Shown: piece by piece, positions 1-6,241 of the stretch
Position numbering within the stretch: position 1 is the first letter of the stretch
Layout: every line of letters begins with the position of its first letter
From: CAZLWA01 sp964563165
Lineage (GTDB): Bacteria; CLD3; SB21
Direction: 5' to 3'
Assembly: GCA_964563165.1 (NCBI GenBank)
Contig: CAZLWA010000087.1
Coordinates: 1-9,009, forward strand
DNA length: 9,009 bases
Translations under genes and position numbers: made by a program
Notes under the pieces: model-generated
The model's input: the letters and a program-made list of their open reading frames with translations, nothing else
Database searches by the model: none
Told to the model about the DNA's origin: nothing

Positions 1-15
1 ATGGGCTAAGTTTTG

Positions 16-90
16 GTAGCCGCAAGCTTTAGCTTGCGAATACAGAATCATTATTTTAAATCATATACGCAGGCTGAAGCCTGCGCCCAC
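16..90. repeat. Pair of facing REP-like palindromes (REPIN-like)
   Basis: Two perfect short palindromes lie in the gene 1 leader. The first (21-38) has arms CGCAAGCT/AGCTTGCG around TT, directly preceded by GTAGC, with GTAG at 16-19. The second (68-85) has arms CGCAGGCT/AGCCTGCG around GA and is followed by CCCAC, so on the minus strand it reads GTGGG and then the palindrome. A GTAG/GTGG-like tetranucleotide 5' of a GC-rich palindrome, with two copies facing each other about 30 bp apart, is the arrangement of REP/REPIN elements mobilised by RAYT transposases. No transposase is visible here, so assignment to that class is inference. The palindromes could also act as transcript hairpins upstream of gene 1. 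Confidence 0.55.
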
Positions 91-94
91 AAAT

Positions 95-98
95 AGGA
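95..98 (+). promoter_or_regulatory. Probable ribosome binding site of kinase gene 1
   Basis: AGGA lies 9 nt upstream of the ATG at 108. It is a modest Shine-Dalgarno match. It supports the chosen start together with the conserved MIGQTISHY leader, which is shared with the other kinases in the window. Confidence 0.5.
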
Positions 99-107
99 TT
101 AACGATT

Positions 108-2780
108 ATGATAGGCCAAACGATATCACATTATAAAATTATCGAGAAGCTCGGAGAGGGCGGAATGGGCGTGGTGTATAAAGCCGAGGACCTGACACTT
201 AGACGCATGGTGGCGCTTAAGTTTCTCCCCGAGCGTGTCAGCGCGAGCGAACCCGACAAGGCGCGTTTCATGCAGGAGGCGCAGGCCGCCGCGGCCTTGA
301 ACCACCCGAACATCTGCACCATCTACGGCATCGAAGAACAGGATGGACAAACCTTTATCGCCATGGAGTTTGTCGATGGACAAACGCTCAGGGAAAAGAA
401 AGGTTCCATCAGCTTCAAACAAGCTATCGATATCGGAATTCAATTAGCTGACGGACTTGCTGTGGCTCATGAGAAGGGTATCGTGCATCGCGATATAAAA
501 CCCGACAACATCATGATCCGCAAAGACGGTATCGCCCAGATCATGGATTTCGGATTAGCGAAACTCAGAGGTGTATCCCGTTTGACCAAGGAAGGAAGTA
601 CGGTGGGAACCGCAGGGTATATGTCTCCGGAACAAGTACACGGACAGGAGGCAGATCACCGGTCGGATATCTTTTCGCTGGGCGTATTACTCTATGAATT
701 ATGTACAGGCCAGATCCCTTTTAAAGGATTACATGAGACGGCACTCGCGTACGAGATCGTGAATGTCGATGCGGCACCTATGTCAGCGGTCAAGCCGGAT
801 TTGGATCCTGAACTCGACCGCATTGTACTGGAGTGTCTGGAGAAAGAGCCGTCCGAGCGGTATCAATCGGCGGCGGAAATTTCCAAGGACCTGAAACGAT
901 TCAAACGAGAATCAGGCCGGCAGAAGATCGGGCGAACATCGGTCATTCGCGAGGCGTCACAGATCTCTCAAGTCTCACATCCGGATGACGATGGGACCTC
1001 GCTCCGATCAGCGAAGCGCGAACGCATTGCGGTCATAGCCTCCGTGCTCTTCTTTTTCATTTCCGCGGCGTTAACCGTACTCTATATGATGCGCCAATCT
1101 CCTGAAGTACAAAGTGTTCAGGCCATGATATTGCCTCCGGAAAAATTCCGTTTCAGCAGTCAGGGAGGCTCCCATATTGCTCTATCACCGAATGGAAAAA
1201 TGTTGGCCTTTGTGGCCTCCGATTCCTCGGGAAAAACTCAGCTCTATGTTCGTCCTTTACGTTCTCTTGTAGTTCAGCTTCTTGCGGGCACCGAAGGGGC
1301 CACGTATCCTTTTTGGTCGCCTGACAGCCGGTTCATCGGATTCTTTGCCGGCAATAAACTAAAAAAGATCGAGGCCGGCGGCGGACCCGCCTTGACCATC
1401 TGTGATGCCAACAGCGGCCGCGGCGGTTCGTGGAGTCAGGACGGCGTGATCGTTTTTTCTCCCGATGTAGGCTCAAGTATCTCTGCCGTTACGGCAGCCG
1501 GAGGCGTTCCTGCAGCCATAACAAATCTCGACAGTTCACGCCGGGAACAGACGCATCGGTGGCCGTACTTCCTGCCGGACGGAAAGCACTTTCTCTACTT
1601 TGCGCGAGCCGTCGGTTTTGAGAACGAAGGCGATGCGATATATGTAGCCTCTCTGGACCGGGCGCTGAACAAACGCATACTCTCCGTTCATTCGAATTCG
1701 GTCTATGTGAATGGGCACATACTGTTCATGCGCGACCGAACGCTGCTCGCGCAGCCCTTTGATACAAAGAATTTTGAAATGCTTGGCGATGCGGTGCCCG
1801 TGGCCGAGCAGGTACAGTATGACCTCGCGTTCACTTGCGGAGTGTTTTCGGCGAGTGGAAACGGACATTTGGTCTATCAGGCCAGCGGGTCTCAAACCGG
1901 TTTCGATCTTTTTTTGTTTGACCGGACCGGCAAACAAATGAGTTCGTTGATCGAACCGGGGCTGTATTATACGCCGACGTTTTCGCATGATATGAAAAAA
2001 TTGGCCATGATGTATCTTGACATCTCATCACACAACCAGGATGTCTGGATCCTGGAACTGTCTCGCGGTATAAAAACACGGCTCACTTTCGACCTGTCGA
2101 CCGATCGTAATCCGATCTGGTCTCCGGATGGAACCAAGATCGCCTTCTGTTCGGACCGGCAAGGCCGATACGATATATATGTAAAGGCCTCCAGCGGCGC
2201 CGCTACCGAGGAAGGGCTTCTTGTATCCAATGAAAATAAAGTTACGACCGATTGGTCATCCGACGGAAATTATATTCTGTATCACACATTCGGAGATCCG
2301 AAGACTAAAAGCGACCTCTGGGTGCTTCCGCTGACCGGTGAGAGAAAACCCGTTTCTTTTTTACAGACCGACTACAACGAAAGCAGCGGCCATTTTTCAT
2401 CCGATATGAAATGGATCGCTTACCAGTCGGATGAGTCCGGGAAAAATGAAGTCTATGTGCGCCCGTTCCCGGGGCCAGGCGGAAAATGGCAGGTTTCCAC
2501 GAATGGCGGCACGTCTTCTCGATGGCGCCGCGATGGAAGAGAAGTTTACTACTTTTCACCGGATAGTAAGATGATGGCGGCGGAAGTGAAGCCGTCCGGC
2601 TCTGCATTCGAAGTGAGTACGGTCAAAACTCTTTTTGATCTGCAGTCCAAAGGGCAGTCGCAGTTTGAAGCTGTCAACCCGGACGGGCAGAAATTTCTGA
2701 TCAAAATCACGGGGGGCGGAATTACTTCAGCTCCATTAACGCTGGTTATGAACTGGATGGAGGAACTTAAGAAAAAATGA
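108..2780 (+). CDS. Transmembrane serine/threonine protein kinase with C-terminal TolB/PD40 beta-propeller
   Basis: Predicted PknB/Hanks-type receptor kinase of 890 aa. The kinase domain covers about residues 9-268: glycine loop GEGGMG (16-21), VALK with catalytic Lys38, helix-C Glu57, HRDIKPDN with catalytic Asp129, DFG at 147-149, Thr/Ser-rich activation segment (Thr160, Ser164, Thr165, Thr168) and SPE at 173-175. All catalytic residues are present, so it should be active. A polar linker (about 270-305) leads to one hydrophobic helix (about 307-328). The outer part carries PD40/WD40-like propeller blades with SPxG or SPDx turns, for example at 360-363, 404-406 and 672-675. The motif YVRPFPGPGGKWQVS lies at 783-797, and the protein ends in NWMEELKKK. 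Inferred topology is kinase inside and propeller outside, sensing an unknown ligand or protein. Its stop codon is part of the first unit of the heptamer array. It is a paralogue of gene 3. The substrate is unknown. Confidence 0.93.
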   Translation: MIGQTISHYKIIEKLGEGGMGVVYKAEDLTLRRMVALKFLPERVSASEPDKARFMQEAQAAAALNHPNICTIYGIEEQDGQTFIAMEFVDGQTLREKKGSISFKQAIDIGIQLADGLAVAHEKGIVHRDIKPDNIMIRKDGIAQIMDFGLAKLRGVSRLTKEGSTVGTAGYMSPEQVHGQEADHRSDIFSLGVLLYELCTGQIPFKGLHETALAYEIVNVDAAPMSAVKPDLDPELDRIVLECLEKEPSERYQSAAEISKDLKRFKRESGRQKIGRTSVIREASQISQVSHPDDDGTSLRSAKRERIAVIASVLFFFISAALTVLYMMRQSPEVQSVQAMILPPEKFRFSSQGGSHIALSPNGKMLAFVASDSSGKTQLYVRPLRSLVVQLLAGTEGATYPFWSPDSRFIGFFAGNKLKKIEAGGGPALTICDANSGRGGSWSQDGVIVFSPDVGSSISAVTAAGGVPAAITNLDSSRREQTHRWPYFLPDGKHFLYFARAVGFENEGDAIYVASLDRALNKRILSVHSNSVYVNGHILFMRDRTLLAQPFDTKNFEMLGDAVPVAEQVQYDLAFTCGVFSASGNGHLVYQASGSQTGFDLFLFDRTGKQMSSLIEPGLYYTPTFSHDMKKLAMMYLDISSHNQDVWILELSRGIKTRLTFDLSTDRNPIWSPDGTKIAFCSDRQGRYDIYVKASSGAATEEGLLVSNENKVTTDWSSDGNYILYHTFGDPKTKSDLWVLPLTGERKPVSFLQTDYNESSGHFSSDMKWIAYQSDESGKNEVYVRPFPGPGGKWQVSTNGGTSSRWRRDGREVYYFSPDSKMMAAEVKPSGSAFEVSTVKTLFDLQSKGQSQFEAVNPDGQKFLIKITGGGITSAPLTLVMNWMEELKKK

Positions 2781-3076
2781 GTAATGAGTAATGAGTAATG
2801 AGTAATGAATAATGAGTAATGAATAATGAATAATGAATAATGAATAATGAATAATGAATAATGAGTAATGAATAATGAGTAATGAATAATGAGTAATGAA
2901 TAATGAGTAATGAATAATGAGTAATGAATAATGAGTAATGAATAATGAGTAATGAATAATGAATAATGAATAATGAATAATGAGTAATGAATAATGAGTA
3001 ATGAATAATGAATAATGAGTAATGAATAATGAGTAATGAATAATGAATAATGAATAATGAATAATGAGTAATGAAT
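2776..3076 (+). repeat. Heptanucleotide tandem array, 43 x AATGA(A/G)T
   Basis: Forty-three consecutive 7-bp units fill 301 bp without a single insertion or deletion. The only variation is A or G at position 6 (26 A, 17 G by manual count). The variants are ordered: four G units first, then a long stretch of alternating A and G (units 12-26), with runs of A at units 7-12, 26-29 and 38-41. The first unit contains the TGA stop of gene 1 (2778-2780). The plus strand has TAA, ATG and TGA in every unit (TAATGA). The minus strand has no stop codon in any frame and no ATG. The array is very AT-rich, unlike the genes. It resembles in kind the heptamer STRR repeats described in heterocystous cyanobacteria, but I do not claim homology. 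It fills most of the gap between genes 1 and 2. Confidence 0.97.
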
Positions 3077-3115
3077 TAAATGACGAAATGACTAAATCAC
3101 TAAATGATTAAATCT
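3076..3115 (+). repeat. Degenerate 8-bp tandem repeat, 5 x (C/T)TAAATGA-like
   Basis: Directly after the heptamer array the period changes to 8 bp: TTAAATGA (3076), CGAAATGA (3084), CTAAATCA (3092), CTAAATGA (3100) and TTAAATCT (3108). These read as diverged relatives of the heptamer with one extra A. The block ends 2 nt before the ATG of gene 2. No Shine-Dalgarno-like purine run occurs in it, so gene 2 seems to be initiated from an AT-rich, weakly structured leader or by coupling from upstream. Confidence 0.75.
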
Positions 3116-3117
3116 TT

Positions 3118-5991
3118 ATGATCGGACAGACTATCTCACATTACAAGATTATTGATAAGATCGGCGAAGGTGGGATGGGCGTGGTATATAAGGCCCAGGA
3201 CACGAATCTGGATCGTTTTGTTGCTCTGAAATTTTTACCGGGAAAAATTACGGCCAACAGCGATGAACGTCAGCGGTTCACGATCGAAGCCAAGGCCGCC
3301 GCCGCGCTCAATCATCCGAATATCGCCACGGTTCATGCAATCGAAGATGCGGATGGCGAAACTTTTATTGCCATGGAATACGTTGAGGGTCATGAACTGA
3401 AAGAAAAGATAGCCCAGGGCATGTTGCACATCGAGCAGGTTATTGCAATGGCTATCCAGATTGCAGGAGGGCTGCAGGCCGCGCATAAGAAAGGTATCGT
3501 GCACCGGGACATTAAGAGCAGTAACATCATGATCACGGAAGACGGGAAAATAAAAATAATGGATTTTGGACTCGCCAAAGTTCGCGGCAATATGCAGGTA
3601 ACCAAGGCAGGAACGACGCTGGGGACGGTTGCTTATATGTCACCGGAACAGGCGCGCGGCGAGGACGTGGATCTGCGCAGCGATATCTGGTCGTTCGGTG
3701 TCGTGCTGTATGAGATGATTACGGGAAAAATGCCCTTCCGAGGTGAACACGAAGCAGCCATGATGTATTCGATCATGAACGAATCCCCAAAGCCCATAGC
3801 TGCACTGCGTGCAGACGTGCCCGATTTTTTCGACAAGATCGTGGAACGATCGCTTACAAAAGATCTCCATGAACGGTACCAATCGGTCGATGAAATCATT
3901 GGTGACCTGACGATCACCGGCACAAGTCAATTCACCGCAGCGGGTGAACCGGTGTCATTTAAAACCCGAATCCGGCGGCCGATCATTTTTGTTCCGTTGG
4001 TACTACTGCTTGTAGGACTGGCTTGTGGTGCATACTGGCTCGTTTACCGTAACACAAAAGCAAGTTGGGCCCGCGAAACGATACTGCCGGAAGTGGAACG
4101 CCTTACTAACGAGAGCAAGTGGGCCGCTGCGTTTGTCATGGCTCTGAAAGCCGAAGAATATGTTCCTAAAGATCCGGCACTTCTTAAGCTGTGGCCCCGG
4201 TTCACAGGCATTACAAATATTCGTACGAATCCTCCGGGTGCACGCGTGTACCTCAAAGACTATTTTGCCGGCGGCGACGGTTGGACCTATCTTGGCCAAA
4301 CACCCATCGACAGCATGCGATACCCCAATGGTGTTTCGCGAATCAGGATAGAAAAAGAAGGCTACATAACATTTAATGGTGGATTTGCGCTGACCAGACT
4401 GCGGAGCTCGGTTCTTAATTTAGACCCCGTCGGATCGATTCCGGAAAATATGGTGCGCGTTCCGGGTGGAAAATTCACATTGGTTATTCCCGGGCTGGAC
4501 CATCTCGATTCAGTCCATATAGGCGAATATCTTATTGACAAGTTTGAAGTAACTAACAAAGAGTTCAAAGAATTTGTTGATCAGGGCGGATATGCGAAAC
4601 AAGAATACTGGAAACATCCATTTATTAAGAATGGCCGCACCTTGAGTTGGGAAGATGCCATAAAGGATTTTCGGGATGCCACCGGAAGGCCGGGTCCTGC
4701 CGCTTGGGAAGTCGGAACCTATCCCGAAGGAAAAGCAGACAACCCGGTTGGCGGGATCAGTTGGTATGAAGCCGCAGCATATGCAGAATTTCGAGACAAG
4801 AGTCTGCCAACCGTGTATCACTGGAACATCGCTGCGCAAACATGGGCAGCATCCTATATCGTGCCGCTGAGTAATTTTGAAAATAAAGGTGCGGCGGCGG
4901 TTGGTAAATTCGAAGGTGTGAGTCCCAGCGGCGCTGTTGATATGGCGGGCAACGTTCGCGAATGGTGTTTCAACGAAAGCAGTTCTCAGAGGGCGATACT
5001 CGGAGGCGGGTGGAACGATCAGCCCTATATGTTCAATGACATGTTCGGTCAGCCGCCCTTCGATCGTTCTGTGACGAACGGCATACGCTGCATCAGGATA
5101 TTGGATTCTGCAGCGAGCGCTCCCGCAGCCTATGCGAACCTAGAAAAACCGTTTCGGGAATTCCTGAAAGAAAAACCGGTGTCGGATCAGATCTTCAAAA
5201 TTTATCTTTCACTATACCAATACGATCACTCCCCTCTAAATGTAAGAATTGAATCTTCCGATACTACCGATGAATGGATCACTCAGAAGGTTTCTCTCGA
5301 TGCAGCCTATGGAGGCGAGAGACTATTATTGTATTTGTTCATCCCAAAGGTATACAACCCTCCTTTTCAAACCGTGGTGTTTTTCCCGGGCTCAAATGCT
5401 ATTCACACACGCTCCAGCAGATCTTTACCGATTGGCAGCATTGACTTTATTGTGAAGAGCGGCCGGGCATTAGTGTATCCCATCTACAAAGCGACTTATG
5501 AAAGAGGAAGCGGTCTGACTACAGATAATCAAATTCCGACGAATCTGTATCGTGAACACGTACTCGCCTGGGCAAAAGACATTCGGCGTTCCATCGACTA
5601 CGTTGAATCCCGAAAGGAATTTGATGCTCAGAAGATCGCTTATTATGGAATAAGCTGGGGCGGCGCCATGGGAGCGATCATGCCGGCCGTGGAGCCGAGA
5701 TTAAGAGCGAGTATTCTATACGTTGCCGGCATGGAATTTCAGCGTGCGCTGCCGGAAGTGGACCAGATGAACTTTATTACCCGTGTGAAAATTCCTGTCA
5801 TTATGCTCAACGGGAAATATGATCACTTCTTTCCGGTCGAAACATCCCAAAAGCCCATGTTCGAACTTTTTGGAACACCGCTCGCACAAAAAAAATACGT
5901 GCTATTTGAGACGGGGCATTTTGTTCCTCGCAATCAGCTGATAAAGGAATCTCTAGACTGGCTGGATAAATATTTGGGACCGGTGAAGTAA
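3118..5991 (+). CDS. Transmembrane serine/threonine kinase fused to PEGA-like, SUMF1/FGE-like and alpha/beta-hydrolase domains
   Basis: Multidomain protein of 957 aa. Kinase about residues 9-270: GEGGMG (16-21), Lys38, Glu57, HRDIKSSN with catalytic Asp131 (Ser replaces the usual Pro after Lys133), DFG 149-151; it should be active. One transmembrane helix at about 288-310. Residues about 362-425 (NPPGARVYLKDY ... LGQTPID) look like a PEGA-type module. Residues about 444-661 are a formylglycine-generating-enzyme-like fold (MVRVPGGKF, GISWYEAAAYAEF, GNVREW 611-616, GGGW 629-632, GIRCIRI). The Cys pair of true FGE is absent, so oxidation of sulfatase cysteines is unlikely. The C-terminus (about 680-957) is an alpha/beta-hydrolase with nucleophile Ser846 in GISWGG, Asp902 in GKYDHFFP and His934 in TGHFVP, a plausible complete triad. 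The domain order matches a known kinase-SUMF1-hydrolase family. The start is fixed by the leader conserved with its paralogues. It has no convincing ribosome binding site. Substrates are unknown. Confidence 0.92.
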   Translation: MIGQTISHYKIIDKIGEGGMGVVYKAQDTNLDRFVALKFLPGKITANSDERQRFTIEAKAAAALNHPNIATVHAIEDADGETFIAMEYVEGHELKEKIAQGMLHIEQVIAMAIQIAGGLQAAHKKGIVHRDIKSSNIMITEDGKIKIMDFGLAKVRGNMQVTKAGTTLGTVAYMSPEQARGEDVDLRSDIWSFGVVLYEMITGKMPFRGEHEAAMMYSIMNESPKPIAALRADVPDFFDKIVERSLTKDLHERYQSVDEIIGDLTITGTSQFTAAGEPVSFKTRIRRPIIFVPLVLLLVGLACGAYWLVYRNTKASWARETILPEVERLTNESKWAAAFVMALKAEEYVPKDPALLKLWPRFTGITNIRTNPPGARVYLKDYFAGGDGWTYLGQTPIDSMRYPNGVSRIRIEKEGYITFNGGFALTRLRSSVLNLDPVGSIPENMVRVPGGKFTLVIPGLDHLDSVHIGEYLIDKFEVTNKEFKEFVDQGGYAKQEYWKHPFIKNGRTLSWEDAIKDFRDATGRPGPAAWEVGTYPEGKADNPVGGISWYEAAAYAEFRDKSLPTVYHWNIAAQTWAASYIVPLSNFENKGAAAVGKFEGVSPSGAVDMAGNVREWCFNESSSQRAILGGGWNDQPYMFNDMFGQPPFDRSVTNGIRCIRILDSAASAPAAYANLEKPFREFLKEKPVSDQIFKIYLSLYQYDHSPLNVRIESSDTTDEWITQKVSLDAAYGGERLLLYLFIPKVYNPPFQTVVFFPGSNAIHTRSSRSLPIGSIDFIVKSGRALVYPIYKATYERGSGLTTDNQIPTNLYREHVLAWAKDIRRSIDYVESRKEFDAQKIAYYGISWGGAMGAIMPAVEPRLRASILYVAGMEFQRALPEVDQMNFITRVKIPVIMLNGKYDHFFPVETSQKPMFELFGTPLAQKKYVLFETGHFVPRNQLIKESLDWLDKYLGPVK

Positions 5992-6003
5992 ATAAATTTC
6001 CTG

Positions 6004-6010
6004 AAAAGGA
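6004..6010 (+). promoter_or_regulatory. Ribosome binding site of kinase remnant A
   Basis: AAAAGGA lies 5 nt before the ATG at 6016, in the short gap after gene 2. It suggests that the truncated reading frame can still be translated. Confidence 0.45.
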
Positions 6011-6041
6011 TAATCATGATCGGACAAACCGTTTCACATTA

Positions 6042-6071
6042 TGCGCCAAAGGCGCATCCGCCTCTGGCGGA
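6042..6071. repeat. 30-bp double-hairpin insertion element
   Basis: Two perfect hairpins sit back to back with no spare base: TGCGCC-AAA-GGCGCA at 6042-6056 and TCCGCC-TCT-GGCGGA at 6057-6071. Each has 6-bp arms and a 3-nt loop. Comparison with gene 2 shows that exactly these 30 bp interrupt a kinase leader inside its Tyr codon (TA^C). The insert restores a Tyr codon (TAT) and keeps the frame, adding ten residues. No target duplication can be seen at the ends. In-frame palindromic insertions are known elsewhere, for example Rickettsia palindromic elements; relation to any named family is not established. Confidence 0.85.
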
Positions 6072-6081
6072 CAAGATTTTC

Positions 6082-6086
6082 GGGAG
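6082..6086 (+). promoter_or_regulatory. Ribosome binding site of kinase remnant B
   Basis: GGGAG lies 6 nt upstream of the ATG at 6093, inside the last codons of remnant A. Confidence 0.45.
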
Positions 6087-6152
6087 TGGCACATGATTGG
6101 CCATACCATTTTCCATTATAAAATTCTTGAAAAGCTCGGCGAAGGCGGAATG

Positions 6153-6197
6153 CCCCGAAATTGCCCGCGAGCGGAGCGAGTGGCTGCAATTTCGTGG
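6153..6197. repeat. Imperfect inverted repeat at the break of remnant B
   Basis: Arms of 12 bp, CCCCGAAATTGC at 6153-6164 and GCAATTTCGTGG at 6186-6197, pair with one mismatch; the inner 9 bp are perfect. The 21-nt loop contains GCGAGCGGAGCGAG. The left arm begins exactly at the end of kinase similarity in remnant B, so this looks like the left edge of an inserted element. Its right edge is unclear: the next 44 bp, up to the gene 3 start, resemble neither a kinase leader nor the other gaps. Confidence 0.65.
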
Positions 6198-6227
6198 ATC
6201 CAGTCACGACAATGTCGGGACGGAAGC

Positions 6228-6233
6228 GGGAGG
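6228..6233 (+). promoter_or_regulatory. Ribosome binding site that decides the start of kinase gene 3
   Basis: GGGAGG lies 8 nt before the ATG at 6242, the best Shine-Dalgarno match in the window. It sits in the potential loop of a small stem (GAAGC 6223-6227, GCTTC 6233-6237). It supports ATG 6242 over a longer in-frame start at TTG 6161, which would add 27 residues encoded by repeat sequence. Confidence 0.65.
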
Positions 6234-6241
6234 CTTCACTT

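Larger units (their letters stand above)
6016..6096 (+). pseudogene. Truncated kinase 5' end, remnant A (26 codons)
   Basis: The ATG at 6016 opens MIGQTVSHY, the same leader as the three full kinases. The frame continues through a 30-bp palindromic insert, then reads K-I, the residues expected after HY, followed by FGSGT and a TGA at 6094-6096. Without the insert the DNA reads TCACATTACAAGATT, identical to gene 2 at this place, so this was once a normal kinase 5' end. Everything beyond about codon 12 of the ancestral gene is missing. GSG may be a trace of the glycine loop, but that is uncertain. Its stop overlaps the start of remnant B as ATGA. It could be plain debris or a short leader peptide that couples translation to the next frame. 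Confidence 0.8.

Noticed and set aside
1..107. Possible promoter for gene 1 in the AT-rich spacer between the palindromes (around 49-67, ATTATTTTAAATCATATA).
   Set aside because: No convincing paired -35/-10 or Bacteroidota-type motif with correct spacing; AT-rich spacers give such matches by chance.
1536..1988. Minus-strand open frame of 150 codons within gene 1.
   Set aside because: It is fully inside a well-supported kinase/propeller gene, resembles no family I recognise, and is best explained as the complement of the coding strand.
2776..3076. CRISPR array.
   Set aside because: Units are 7 bp, contiguous and without unique spacers; no cas genes are present.
2776..3076. Replication origin or plasmid iterons.
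   Set aside because: No DnaA-box-like or initiator gene nearby, iterons are usually longer and spaced, and a second array follows another kinase gene.
3118..5991. Sulfatase-activating formylglycine-generating function for gene 2.
   Set aside because: The cysteine pair needed by authentic FGE is not visible and no sulfatase gene is in the window.
5992..6015. Transcription terminator after gene 2.
   Set aside because: No stem followed by a T run. The hairpins at 6042-6071 are GC-rich but followed by ACAAGATTTT inside a kinase-derived frame, and are better explained as an insertion.
6161..6241. Longer gene 3 starting at TTG 6161.
   Set aside because: The extra 27 codons lie in repeat sequence; ATG 6242 has a strong GGGAGG site and matches the conserved kinase leader.
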